Shown here in pieces: positions 1 through 11,888 of a stretch of 64,000 nucleotides of DNA. Source of the DNA: Psilocybe azurescens (Eukaryota; Basidiomycota; Agaricomycetes; Agaricales; Agrocybaceae). Each line of letters opens with the position of its first letter. Within the stretch, counting starts at the first letter, position 1. The stretch covers positions 21,672 to 85,671 of the forward strand of contig JAJIRX010000265.1 in NCBI GenBank assembly GCA_023853785.1, read 5' to 3'. The notes below the pieces were generated by a model. That model was not told the origin of the DNA, did not search any database, and worked only from the letters and a program-made list of their open reading frames with translations. The position numbers and the translations under genes are program-made.

Positions 1-269
1 GCTAGAAAAAACCAGAAAGAAGGCTGGAGTTACGGGGTCGGGTTGAGGAGGGGCAGACAGTTTTGGTGAAAGACTGCGGCGAGATTACGCAGAACATGGG
101 GCTGAATGACCGAAACCAGCATTCCAAACGAGCGAAATGAGAAGGAGAAATATAACACAATTTCCAAACCAAAACTCACGGACCGCCAATCTGAGATAGA
201 TCTCCGGCGTCTGACCTCCTTGTTTTCAGTCAACATGGATGGCGACGATGGCCGCCTGAGGTTATTTCG

Positions 270-960
270 GCAATTTTAAAGGTCGCTGGGATGTACTGGC
301 AGGTAGTGGGGGGGGATCCTGTGGCAAGGGTTGAAGGGAACCGGCGCTAGCGGAGGCCCACAAAGGACGAGATAACGAAAGCGATGGCTGTCAAGAATTT
401 TAAACAAATACGGCGTCGGAAGTGAGTCCGTGAACCTCTGAATGTTCAAATGTTTAATAGCACCACCCCAGCCAATCTCGGTATCTCCAACACCACCATT
501 CCAGTTCACCCTCATAAGTAGCGGAGTCGTTGACCTAATCACCATCTTCAAACACTCGAGAAGAGGCGTCGATGCAATTTCTAGCCGAAGGAAAACTGTT
601 ACTTGCAGATCAAATTGCTTCGAGGCGCCGCCCAGCTGCTGAAGGAATTAAACCGGCCATGAAGCTAGTCGAAGAATCGAGACATCGTTCATCCCAATCA
701 ATGCTGTTGACAAAAGTTTCATGGTGTGCTTCAAACTGACGAAGGAGTGATCATCAGTCGATCAAAGTCCATGAGTAAATATGCCCACCATCTGCTGACT
801 CGTTGCCGAGGTAATTCCAGAATTACCGGCGAATACACCCTCATTGGCAATGGACTTGAGAACAGCGAACGAAATCCTGCGACATCGCTCTTTCGACCTG
901 ACTCGGAATCAATCAGTTTGATGGGGACCATGAAATTGAAACAGGAAGACGGTTAGTCAA
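270..960 (-). CDS. possible exons of an unrecognised minus-strand gene
   Basis: I do not recognise this protein. On the minus strand two open stretches (about 931-731 and about 640-276) read in protein-like sequence, and a plausible intron acceptor (pyrimidine tract then CAG) lies near 648 between them. The second stretch includes a glycine and tryptophan-rich segment (NWNGGVGDTEIGWGG). No signal peptide, membrane segment or catalytic motif is clear. The plus strand is open over part of the same region (726-956), so direction is uncertain. It could be the 3' part of a gene lying downstream of the HNH-like gene on the same strand, or decayed coding sequence. Confidence 0.2.
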
Positions 961-1181
961 GATCTCGATGCTAATGTTGACAAGTGATAGTGGTTCGAGA
1001 ATGGTTGACGGGCTATCCTCAGTTCCTGCCCAATCATAAGGATTCAAGCCGAAGGTAGTCGAGAGAAGTCAGTGTGTGTATATTACTTAGCGGGATATGC
1101 CATGTGATCGGAGTTGACCTATCGACTACCAAAGCAAAAAAGGGTATTCCACGATGCCAACCTGGAAGTGATACCTGTAGA

Positions 1182-2721
1182 CTACTGAACCTCAACCTGC
1201 CACTGCTGCACCTTGTCAAAAATGCCGATGGGAGACGTATACTCAGCGCGTATATGTAGTGGCAACGTAAGAGATGAGATAACGTTGAGAAGGCCGAAAG
1301 ACATACCATGTTCACCAGAGCGAGTTGGCAAGCCAAGCTCAGGAAGCTGTCCATTGCCGTCCTCGTCGTCGACATCATAATCTATATGATCGTGCATTAG
1401 TCATACACGATACACGTAGGAGGAAAACAGGAAATGCCTACCACATCCAGACATCAGGTACTGATTATATTCTATAACCTCGTCATGGGAGGCGATAGGA
1501 CCAGGTCGCATAACCACAGTCCCCGTCCTCGATTTCTTGCCAATTACCCTCGGAGTAATAGTTTTATTCTTGTCCTCGGCCTTACCTGTTCCAAATTCAT
1601 CAACGGTTCCCGCCATATTGACATCACCTTCTGGGTCAGTGGAATAGGCGAGACGAGCTTGAGTGCGCTTCCACTCGATTTGGTCGACTAGGGGCTTGAA
1701 GTAGAGTTTGTGCACCAAGTCTATGGTCAAGTCGATGAGTTCGGTGTATTCGGCGCAGAGTGGATGCGGTCGCCTTTTGAAGCGGCGAAAAGCGATCTCT
1801 GCGTTGAGGACGACCAGAAATGGGTTGAGTGCATCCTCCGACGCACGAGCTCTGTTGCTGGCGAATGCGGGAAGCCGCGGCTTGTTGTTCTCGGAGCCTT
1901 CCCTGAGCGCCCCATCAGGACTGACAAGATACATCATGCCGGATAAATCGTCCCCATGCTCGGTGAAAACCGTGAGCGCGCCTCCCTTCTTCTGCAGATA
2001 ATGACTAGGGTGCAGCAGGACAAGCTCGTACATCGCATCCGTGAATGGGGGCTGATTGAACTAAAAAAAAGATTAGGACCGGCTACGAGGATGGGATCTT
2101 ACACTTACACGGAAATGTCTCATATAGTCACCATCTCGGTCTTGCCATTCCGCATTCTCCTTCTCTACCAAGGAAATCAGGGATTGGAGAGTCGCCTTGG
2201 AGCATGTAACGGCCAAAAACCCAAGTTTGTCGAGCGTGTAGTGTAGATTACGGTCCACTGGCTAAAAGTCAGTCGCCTGCGAGACAACCTGGGACACGGC
2301 TGACTGACTAGGAGTGAGGTTGGAGGGTGTGTCAAGCGAGAACTTTTGGCGAACAATACCCAAGTCTCTGAGGAGGGTTTCCTGAATCGAGGAATTTTTC
2401 AACATGTTCAAAGACTGGAAATGAATTCATCAAGCGCACCACTTCAAATTTCAACGAGGCATCCTTCCGCACGGCATTCACCCAATGGGCCCTCTCAAGG
2501 TGGTATCCAGGTTGTTTAGTGATAAAGCAGCCTTCGGCTGGGCTTATTTTCCTGCGTTCTTGTGCAGCCTTCATACTGGCAGCGCTCGAAACTGATGCGA
2601 CCGACTGAAGATCCTTGTCGGAATATTCGCGATCCAGAGATTCCAAAGAAAGCTCAGAAACGCCAATAATCTTGGCGTATTTGAATGTAGTAGAAATCCT
2701 GCCGTTACGAATGGTGGCCAT
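1182..2721 (-). CDS. HNH-nuclease-like protein, multi-exon, hypothetical
   Basis: Three or more exons on the minus strand fit one gene starting at the ATG at 2721: about 2721-2335, then 2260-2070, then 2033-1440, with a further exon joined across an intron at about 1439-1382. In the first exon Cys65 and the HLERAHW stretch (His79) resemble the first half of the HNH fold seen in large basidiomycete families annotated as HNH nuclease domain proteins; the second exon (DRNLHYTLDKLGF) sits where the N-containing strand is expected. The third exon has the LNPFLVVLNAEIAFRRF stretch typical of the C-terminal region of those proteins, and the last exon is Asp/Glu-rich. Family members have no established role in most cases. 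Metal-binding residues look incomplete, so it may be inactive. Splice sites were chosen by eye. Confidence 0.45.
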
Positions 2722-2800
2722 GATGGGAAGATGACAAGTGACCGTGTCGGGGATCTTCCCGTACGTGGTTGATCTTTGACGGAATGACAGAAGAGGGTTC

Positions 2801-3318
2801 TGTCACATGCTCAGGTATCACGCAGTCACGTGTGACGATCCGGTATTTTCCTTACTCTTTGATTATCTATCGTTTTATCTTATCTTCACATTTCGACTAC
2901 ATTCCATTCCGTCGACTGATACACGACTTCGTCCCTTTTCTTCCCTTATCCATTATCCCTGAAACACTCCCTTAGATACCTTATTTATTCTCCTTAGCCA
3001 CAAACCCTTTTACTTAGTTCTAGACCTCTTCCTTACAGTATAAATACAGGCTGTAGTAGATACCAATTTCCCCCAGTGAACAACGAACACTTATACCTGT
3101 CTATTCAGTGCTCAGCTTCATTCTATTCCCCTATTTCCGTGTGTCAGGACGATACTATCGATACTCTAGCAGTCACGATAAGTTACTCCTGTCACATCAC
3201 GGCTCAATGTTACGTGGGCATTTCGGACCGGATCTTCTCAAACGTCGTGCTCAGGTTTCACAAGGTCACAGCTCAATGTTAGCTTAGCATTTCAGATCGG
3301 ATCTTCTTCGAGGTGTCA
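2801..3318 (+). repeat. putative solo LTR at the left edge of the array
   Basis: The stretch begins TGTCAC and ends GTGTCA, contains a TATA-like box (TATAAATAC, about 3039), and stops exactly where homology to array block A begins (AAAGTTGCC, matched by AAAGTCGCC in the other copies). An imperfect direct repeat of about 66 bp lies at 3200-3310 (GGCTCAATGTTA and AGCTCAATGTTA). The flanking pentamers (GGTTC and AAGTT) do not match, so a target duplication is not seen and the call is tentative. Confidence 0.3.
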
Positions 3319-5040
3319 AAGTTGCCTTGTATCACACGCACGATTATTCGATCAACGACACAATATTTTCTTTCTGTCAAATCCATTGATTGAATATAAA
3401 AGCTAACAATATTCAATACCCTGTACTCGTGCTAGCTATGTATTTTATCTGTGTACAGTACCAGCAGCAGTACGAAAAATAAAAAGCGCGTGTCATTCCT
3501 CGTCTCGTCGATTGCCTGCCCGCTTGTATGTAAGGATGTGGGTGTGGGGTTATAGTTACCATTGGATTATTTCAATAATATCATAGTCGTTGTGTTCCCC
3601 TCGAGCCAAATCAGCGTTGGTCGTAGCTCCTGGACGAGATCGTCACCTCACCAAGAGCCAACAGTGAGCGCATAAGACAAGACAGAGCACGACAAATGGG
3701 TATGGTGGCGCGTGGCTTGCATGTGGTGGAATAATTGTCGTGATATCCACATCGTGTGTTGCGTGTAGCGCGTACTCAAGCATAGATGGGAATGTGGGCA
3801 GGAAGCATAAAAAGACTCACAGAGCGCTCGAATGTAATAAAATATGAACAGCGGCATCGTTAATGTGTGGTGCGTGGGTGTGGTGCGGGGGTAACGTTGC
3901 GCATGAGGATGGGGGTGCGGGTACCGCGTCAAGTACATGGCGGTCGGCGGCTACCGGATGTAGGGTATCATCTGCGTCGTCGGGATATCGATAGGGCATC
4001 TGTCGGAGGCGAGGGGTAGTTGCAGTCGGTTTATTCGTTCGGTATTCTTCTTCGTTTCGTGTTTTCAAGGGGCGTACTAGAATCTAAATCCCTAAATCAA
4101 AAATCAAATTACAATCCAGGGAGCAAGAAAGAATAAGCACGAAGCACACCAGCACTCGACTCAAACTCCGTCCGTAGAATGGTTACGGAGGAGGAGCGCA
4201 GGGGATACCATCTCTTTTACTCCGTACTCAGGCTCGCGTGTAGTAGTAGAACAAAATGAGAATAATAACCATAACAATACATAACGCTCGTTCACATACC
4301 AACCCGAACGCAACCCCCAATCCGGGCGACTCGAGAGGCCCAAAAAATCCATTCCAGGTGCAGGCAGCCGCGGCACGGTGCGGAAGCATACAGTTAAGAA
4401 ATGTGGGCGTGCGAGCACGTGCACACAATCGACTCGGACGCCAAATCAAGCGGGAGGATCGTAGTAATGACGAATAGAGGAAATGAAAGAGAATGGATGG
4501 ATGAATGGATTGACAGTGTGCTCCAGCGTGTATGATGCTTTGTGGTACGTCATTGGTGGGTTGGGAACTGAAAAGAAATGAAGTGAACGTAAAGTTGCAG
4601 TTGAAGTTGAAAGTGAAAGAAAGTAGGGAATAGGCGGTGGATGATAAATGGTGAAAGGGAAAGAAGAAAATAGAAGGGTGTAAAGGTCGAAATTTGAAAA
4701 TAAAAAATGGGGATTTGAGAACAAAATAAAAGCGCAGACGGAGGGGCGAAATGTCGGATGTCGGGTGTCAGGTGTAGGAAGGGACATGATAAAGGGAATG
4801 GGAAAGGGACTGGCGGGAGGAGGGATAAGCGGGAGTACGGAGGGTGTGAACGTGAACCTAAAGAATGTAAATACCAAAAGCTCAGAAATCCATCCCCATT
4901 CAAAAAGCATACAACACACGCACCAATCATCACCCGAATCTACATCCAAAGTCCTCAAGTATCCACCCCAGCATAGCAATCCACAACCAACAACGCGTCA
5001 TACCCCTCCATCTCCTGCGCGCAACCTTCGCTATCTTCAG
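3319..5040. repeat. array blocks A and B, copy 1 (non-coding)
   Basis: This is the NACHT 3'-flank (A) followed by the purine-rich block B, here without a NACHT gene to its left. Signatures shared with the other copies are the CTACAGTACAGTACC-like stretch (about 3455), the CACCAAGAGCCAACAG stretch (about 3648), and CTCCGTCCGTAGAATGG with GTTACGGAGG (about 4168). The plus strand of 4480-4860 is strongly purine-rich with degenerate GAA and GGGA tracts. The longest open frames here lie in this biased composition and are not conserved as protein between copies, so I see no gene. Confidence 0.7.
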
Positions 5041-6200
5041 TAGCAGCCTACGCACACGTTCTCAGCCCGCTCAAGCCCCTCCCTAATCCCTTTTTCCATT
5101 GCAATAACCCGACCCAACTCCGCCGGACTCCTTGCACAATCATGTACGATGTGGGCAGCACAGCGCGGCGCTGGCGTGCCGATCCGGAGACAGACATGGG
5201 TTCGGGGGTGAGTGAGGAAGGGAAGATCGGATGGGGCGGGCAGGTATCTGGGCGTCGTTGGGGGGAAGGAGCAGTGATGGAAGCGGGCTGTTGCTGCTCG
5301 AGCTGGATCTTGCGCATCTCGCGCTCGACCTTGTACATCCCTCCTCCTCTTGTTCTCTTGACCGCTCCTAATCCAATGCACACCTACCACGCGACCCCTC
5401 GAAGAACTGCACATCGAGCTGTCTTCGACACATCCTGAAACATCAAGAAGCCCTTCAATCGAATAGCGAGGAGCGCCTCGTGGACTTCGAGCATCCGCAA
5501 TACGCTGTCTGCGCTCAGCAGAGGAGCGCGTACTGTTAAAATGTGGTCAGAATCGTCATTCTTGGTGGCAGCATACTCGTCGTCATCTTTGACGAGCTGG
5601 ATGGGGCCAAAGCGACTTGAGCTCTGATTCGAAGAATCAGCGACGCGGATGCCAGATCCACGGCGATACTTCACATCCAAGGCTGCCCTTGAAGTTGAAG
5701 GCGCATCAGCAACAAATTCGTCACCGCTATCCTTCGACAACAGACGCATCGGGATCAGACACCGGTGTTGGACTGAGGACGCCGCAGAGGCAGCGGCAGC
5801 GGCGCGTGTCGTGTCGATTCTGTACTACTTCTCGAAGCCGTACGTGTCCATGCGATAGAGGTAGGCGAGCACTTTGAGGCCCGAGGATGGAATGCGCTGG
5901 CGGCACAGTGGGTGAGATTAGAGGCGGGCATTCAATGAAGACGATGAAGAAGGACGTGAGGGCTTTGGCTTGAGCGGGAGTGTGTGGACCTTGGCAGAGA
6001 CAGGGTTAGGGTTAGGTGCAGCCTCAGCTCAGGAGGACAGCGAGCGGGACGGAGATGCCGAGTACGGCAGCGGCTACGACGACGAATACGGCGGGGGTTG
6101 AAAATCTCCCCTTTCTCTTTCTCCCTCTTCAGTTGCAGCTGCTGATTCGCTTCCTGCAGCAATATTGTCAGCGCCGCAAGCGATAATACTACTGTTGCTG
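5041..6200 (-). pseudogene. gene C copy 1, divergent neighbour of SEC61-like copy 1, decayed
   Basis: Unrecognised protein. Reading the minus strand from about 6100, a hydrophobic stretch (AVFVVVAAAVLGISVPLAVLL) could be a signal peptide or membrane anchor. A conserved LKVLAYLYRM segment follows near 5860, then an acidic and serine-rich region (5749-5500) and a proline-rich, Gln/Glu-rich tail (5400-5040). The same protein pieces recur at 13861-14060, 30310-30650 and 48100-49440, always next to a SEC61-like copy and pointing away from it, so this is a real duplicated gene. Frame changes and in-frame stops, for example after the YGFEK stretch near 5830, break this copy. A telomere-like TTAGGG run lies at about 5999-6014. 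Confidence 0.4.
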
Positions 6201-6221
6201 CTCGACATATAGCGTCCTGTT

Positions 6222-7757
6222 CGGTTTCTCAACCTCATCCGGCCTTTCTTACCCAGACCACCAGAAGTTTCCTCACCCGATCGTAAAGTACCTTCCTTTC
6301 ATTTGACCCCACACAATATGTAATGACCTTCATATCACAAGGTCATATTCAACCAAAAACCAAAAGGTACTATGGACAGCGGTAACACTTCTCATCTTCC
6401 TGGTGTGCTCGCAAGTGCTCCTGTACGGTATCATGTCCTCCGACTCGTCTGACCCGCTCTACTGGACCTGCGTCAACCAGGCTTCTAACCATGGAACACT
6501 CATGGAACTCTGAATCACGCTTATTATCAGTTCTGGAATGATATACAACTTTTGGTGGGTACCAATCTTATGGATGTCGATTTCAGTGTTAAGAATGATC
6601 GGGCATTGTTCTGTGCTCAGAAACGTGAGTGCCGTATCGTCTTGTGTGGTACACATTTCCAACCCTCCTCCATTCACATTCTCTTCTTTTTTATTCCAGT
6701 GTCTTTATCATTCATATGTACATGTGCGCGAAGAAGCACATACTGACTAAGACGTCGCAGTCTTCGCTCTCATTATTACCCTCGGCTAATCCACGATCTA
6801 CGTCCTCACAGGGCTCTACGACCAGCCGTTGGGCCTCGGAATCGACATCTGCCTCTTCATCCCAACCAATATCTGCAAGTCAATCATCTGGAAGGCGTTC
6901 TCGCCTACCACTGTGAACATCGGGCACAGGAGCGAAATTGAAGGCGCACTCGTCGCGCTCTTCCATCTGCTTTTACTTGGCACGATAAAGGCCAGGCACT
7001 CAGGGAGGAGTTTTGGAGGAGGGGCTCCCGAATTTGATGTCTCTGATCTCGATGGTGGTCATATTCGCAGTGGTGATCTACTTGCAGGGCTTTACGGTCG
7101 TGATCCCTGTGAAGAGTAATCGGTTCAGAGGACAGCGGGGGACGTACCCGATCAAGCTGTTCTACACAAGCAATACGCCGATCATACTGTAGAGCGCGTT
7201 GACGAGCAATTTTCGTTTAAGTTTTTGGGTGTGTGGGAGGTTAGTTTTGTATTTTCTTCCAAGGATGTTGGAATTTTTCACTGTCGTGTTTTTCACCATT
7301 TTCTTGCTACTTGTTCCCTTCCTCTTTCCTTCACTTGGATCTGCAGTTTATCGAAGACTCCCGCAACTCTGGTCCACAGGCAGGATCACATACTACATGT
7401 CCCCACCGCACACGCTCAAAGAAGCCTTGCTCGACACAATTCACGCGGCGAACTACATCGCATTCACGCTCAGTGCGTGTGCACTGTTCAGTAAGACGTG
7501 AATTGAGGTCTCTGGGAATGGGCCTCAAGATGTGGCGAAGCAGTTGGGTTTTTATCTTGGTCATATGCATTGGGTTTCCGTTCCCTATTTCCATTTCCAC
7601 GTCCCCAACGCTATGCCACGCCATGCCACCTACCTACTTATCCACCTCTTTGATTCCTTTTGTTTTCGACTTCGCATCTTCCATCTATTCGTCTTTAACA
7701 TTTATTTAACCTTTACGATAACTCGCTCCCGCACCAACCAGGTCATGGCCAGCATCC
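6222..7757 (+). pseudogene. SEC61-alpha-like pseudogene, copy 1 (S1)
   Basis: Sec61-alpha is the polytopic pore subunit of the ER protein translocon. Exon a (6222 on) reads RFLNLIRPFLP, matching the family N-terminus. Exon b reads VLWTAV...[19 protein letters not shown], matching the first transmembrane helix and the plug region. Later exons keep the family's lumenal and cytosolic loops, and [16 protein letters not shown] (7390s) and FSKT near 7490 match the region before the last helices. It is not functional: an 8-nt insertion lies near 6350, a stop follows LMEL near 6513, another stop falls early in exon c, and the gene is cut off after the VMAS codons at 7757, where sequence jumps to block E. 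About 57-nt introns match those of the other copies. Confidence 0.85.
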
Positions 7758-8840
7758 TTCCCCTCCTCACCTTTCCTCCCCTTCCCTTCTTCCTCGTTGA
7801 CAACATACTAAATCCGTCTGTAATTGTGGCGGTGAGTGTGTGCATGGGGTGGGGTAGGGTGATGCAACTTCTGGGATCGTCATGTAGCATATAGCCACGG
7901 TTTGCTTGGGATAGTATTCACATTCGTCCTATCCATTGCAAGTATTTCAACGAATCTAAACACCTTGCAGCTCCAAACTGAGATCTCTCTCTGACCAGCT
8001 CAGGCTTTATTTTCCATCTCATGTTTAATTTTTCGAGAGTCCATACACTCTGTCCGGGAATTCCATTCAAACAGGTACTCACGGCCGTATTCTCCTCGTA
8101 CTCATACTGCGGCTGCCATGGTAAGGGAGCGACCTCACCCATCAACTTCACTTACGAAATGATGTAGTGACGTTCGTGGGTTCTCTGCATGCAGGACTCG
8201 CCTTCAGCACGTATCTGTTTCGTTAGCCTTAATTGGGTAAAGGGAACTTCAATTCACGATATTGTTCTCATTTCCTGGCAATGAGCAGTCACTTTGCCTC
8301 CGAATTCTGTATATCTCCTCAATCCTATTGACCAAAAACTGAGGGTCCTGATGTTCTCTTTTTCTAGCCTTTCCTTCAGTTCCCTTTCTCTTTTCCCACT
8401 CATCGTTTATTCTGTTTAATCGCACCATGCATTAAGAGGACTCACTAGGCTTTACTTTCAAACATTGCTGCTCGGAGACTCGAGCCTCACGTTGCAAGCA
8501 AGTCAGGCTGAGTAGATACTTTTATACTCTAACACTCCAAAGCATCAAAATCAGTATATACGCGCTTCCCTGCGCGATTTTAGAAATGAGGCGTGTATGT
8601 TTGACCTTAAAATAACGGATAAGCTGTGCACATGAGCCACAGCCATTTCGAAGCATCGTGTGAGTTTGTGGTTACTGGTGTACCACAACTCCCTTACTTG
8701 TCTTTATACCATTCCCATCTTGCTTGTCCTATTCGTCTTTATCGCTTTCTCGACTTCTTCCTCTCCTATCCCCTACTGAGAACCAGCAACATAACCACAT
8801 CGTATTACCGTAGCTATAATATACCCCAGCTAAGTTCTCA
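7758..8840. repeat. array blocks E (remnant) and F, copy 1
   Basis: Only about 100 bp of block E remains (CTTCCTCGTTG...ACTAAAT, near 7790-7815). Block F follows, shared with 22180-23729, 32920-34480 and 50900-51500. Hallmarks include CATGTAGCATATAGCCAC (7883), GACGTTCGTGGGTTCTC (8169), and GTTTGACCTTAAAATAACGG (8600). Block F can be read as plus-strand protein in copy 3, but I find no start, intron set and stop that hold across copies. The last 200 bp probably include the NACHT promoter. Confidence 0.65.
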
Positions 8841-11800
8841 ATGTTCAGAACTGCGAACAACGTGTTCATAAATGGGGGACATTTACGGAGTACAACCAGC
8901 ATCATCAGCATACATTGTTTACCGTCCGTGGTATGTGCATGTCCCGGTTTCAACTGACATCGCTTACCTCTCAATTCATGTCCCTGGCAGCAATAGATCG
9001 GCTGACCGAGGCAGCATCTCTCGGCGCACTCCATAACTCGGGCGAGCGATTCGACCCTCCCAAATGCCACCCAAACACTCGTACCGCCGTCCTTCAGAAG
9101 CTCATGGATTGGTTTATCGGGGAGTTTGGATGGGATAACTTTGTACTTTGGCTCTATGGTCCGGCAGGCGCAGGCAAATCGGCGATCGTCCAGACCTTTG
9201 CAGAACTATGCGCCGCAAAGAATGGCCTTCTCGCTAGTTTCTTTTTCTCTAGGTCGGATTCCAGGCGAAACAACGAAAAATCTTTCGTCGCGACGTTGGC
9301 CTACCAATTATGGTCACATATTCCTGAGTCCCGGCCAATAATTGAAGCAGTTATCAACAACAATCCCGCATTTTTCCAGCTCAATTTCGATACACAATTT
9401 CGCACATTGTTCCTCGATCCTCTGCTTCAGCTTTCCAGTGCCGGGCAATTCACATCTGGGACACCGTATCCCAACCTGATCATCATCGATGGTCTCGACG
9501 AATGCAATGGAGCGGACGTTCAGAACACCATTTTAAACACCATCTCGAATGCACTCCAGCGTCATCGGTCGGCTCTCCCCTTCAGATTTCTCGTTGCCAG
9601 TCGACCAGAGTATCATCTCACTACATCATTTTCTGGCGTCCCTCTACACACCCTGACTTTTTCGTCTTGCACTCGACGACACATACAAACCAGACGAAGA
9701 TATCAGGCTATATTTGACAGACTCGTTTCGTAACATACGAAAGACGCACATCATGCGCGCCCATCTTCCAGATTCATGGCCATCGGAGGAAGACATAGCC
9801 AAATTGGTCGCAAAATCATCAGGTCAATTCATCTACGCAGCTACGGTCATCAGATATGTATCCTCTCCTCGACGTAATCCACTTGATTGTCTCAAAGTCA
9901 TTCAAGGCCTCCTTCCAGTTAAAGATGATAGGCCATATGCTCAACTGGATGCGCTATATATCAATATCCTTGCTGAGGTAGAAGATGTCGAAGCAGTCTT
10001 GCGAATTCTAGGGGTGGCTTTTGTATTTCCTATGGATTATGGCTCACTGACAGTCAATAAACTGGAGGAATTTATGCAACTTTCACTGGGCACTGTTCAG
10101 CTCCTCCTCATTGACCTATTGTCTGTTTTGGATGCCTCAGATAATGACAAGCCCATCAAGTTTCTTCATGCCTCATTCACTGACTTCCTCTTTGATCCAT
10201 CCCGGTCTGGTCAATTTTTCATTGATCCCAGTAAAAGGCATGGGGTGTTACAACAAGTCTTTTTCTTTTTCTTTTCTCTTTTCTTTTCTTTTCTTTTCCT
10301 TTTATTTGTCATCTTTCACATCATTGATACATCATCGTACACTCTGATGAACTCTGCTTTCTATCATTCTCCAAAACCCCATCTTTTACTCCACTTCCAT
10401 CTTTCATGATACATCTTTCGATGAATGCTTGATCTGTTTCTTCTATTCTTATATACATCTGCTGATGAACATTCAAACGTGTTTCAACTTGCTGTACGGT
10501 TCATAGTATTTATACCAGGAAGGATCCACTGTATTCTTTAGCTAGTTCTTGATAATCCAACCTGCTTAACCTGCTCTACTCTGAACTTGAACTTGTTCTT
10601 GTAAACGATTGGTGGTTAGATTACGCACACTGTGTGATTCTAGCTTGAGATCGTAACATGGGGAAGCTGCCTATTTCTGTATTTCTGCCATTGAATGTAA
10701 GCATTGATCACTGTCTTACAAATTTATTTCTGATCTTCAGTTTATTTCTTACATAGCTCTCAACCTGGAGACACCTCTGACATATTTTGCATACGAGTCA
10801 CTCTTGGAACATCTTCGACTCGCAGGGCCTCTGCATGACAATTCCACTCTTCGGCAGAAGATATTTAATGTGCCCTATATTCAGCACTGGACAACCTGTA
10901 TGCTCGAATTAACAGATAAAGAAATAGATGAAGGCAACCCCTTGAGTTATGATCCTGGAATGTTTCTAGAATTTCTGCAAACATCGGTATGTCTACTTGT
11001 TTTAAAGATACCAGAATCAACATATTTTAACTCCAAATCCAGGAATTTAGCCAAACAGAAGAGCTCTATCTCCACCATCGTGGTATCTTTGATTGCAAAC
11101 TACACAATGACCTGGCATTGATTCCCATGAGCCCTTGTCTGGCTTTTTGGAGTGCCATCTGTGCTGGCGGGATACTTGAATCCAATGGAGCAGTCTCATT
11201 GAAGACATTTTGGGATCTGTCAATCTCGTTATCAGATGACCTCTCAGCTTCTGTGCCTCGTTTCCTCTTTTCTCCATTATTCAATCATCTTGGGGTGCAC
11301 GGTTGCTGGACAGATTCTGCATGGCAGAAAACTTATCCCATAACTGGTACCCCATATCTACGGATTGTGAGGGAATTTCTAAATGATCCATACCGGGCAG
11401 GACTATATGCTGTAGATCAATCCATGTATACTACAGCTGCAGTGGTCATGGTGGAGTTTGCAGTCATGGCTTGGGATGAGACATGGAACAAATTTCTGCC
11501 CTCATTTGCTGACAACCTGTGGGACTTCACCTGGAATGCTTTTCCATTTATGTTATTGAAGGCCGGGTACTCAGCTGAGCTAGTCAATATGCTCGGCCAA
11601 CAGAACCTTACCTTCAATCTAAGAAGACCAGGCACCAATGTGCACCATCGGGTACAGACCTTGTTTGGAGCAGTCCGCAGCTATTTGCTGAAATTCAAAG
11701 GGTCAATTCCTTCACCATTCAAAATCATCATCAAATGGCCACCATATCCACTTGATTCAAGTGACTATGTTATTAATCGTTATACAACTGCAGACTTGAC

Positions 11801-11888
11801 AGATTATCGGTGCCGATGGCGAGCTTTTTATGTTGATGAATCCATTCTTCCGAGCGATGTGGATACACAGGGGCCCGCCGGGCAATAG
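8841..11888 (+). pseudogene. NACHT NTPase, NLR-like, copy 1, interrupted by a solo LTR
   Basis: Fungal NACHT proteins are STAND ATPases resembling NLR immune receptors; many act in non-self recognition and cell death. Structure by eye: exon 1 8841-8930, exon 2 from 8991 with intron 8931-8990, then introns 10697-10756 and 10987-11042, and a last exon to the stop at 11888. Exon 2 holds the P-loop GPAGAGKSAI (about 9160), Walker B IIIDGLDEC (about 9487) and the FLVASRPE sensor-like strand (about 9590). The C-terminal half (LIPMSPCLAFW...DESILPS) has no WD40, TPR or ankyrin repeats that I can see. Lesions: exon 1 is one base out of phase with exon 2; an extra C at about 9663 shifts frame and ends the first ORF at 9733; and a 413-bp solo LTR splits exon 2 at 10246. 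The remaining exons are open. Confidence 0.92.
10246..10658 (+). mobile_element. solo LTR inside NACHT copy 1
   Basis: The 413-bp insertion starts TGTTAC and ends GTAACA (TG...CA with a 6-bp inverted terminus). It is flanked by a perfect 5-bp duplication, TGGGG, at 10241-10245 and 10659-10663. Removing the insertion and one TGGGG restores alignment with NACHT copies 2-4. A pyrimidine-only tract (CTTTT repeats) follows the left end. No coding sequence is present, so this is what is left after LTR-LTR recombination of a retrotransposon. Strand is assigned arbitrarily. Confidence 0.85.

Noticed and set aside
4446..4979. Minus-strand frame of 177 codons in block B copy 1
   Set aside because: It lies in strongly purine/pyrimidine-biased DNA (Phe/Ser/Pro-rich translation) and is not conserved as a frame in the other B copies.
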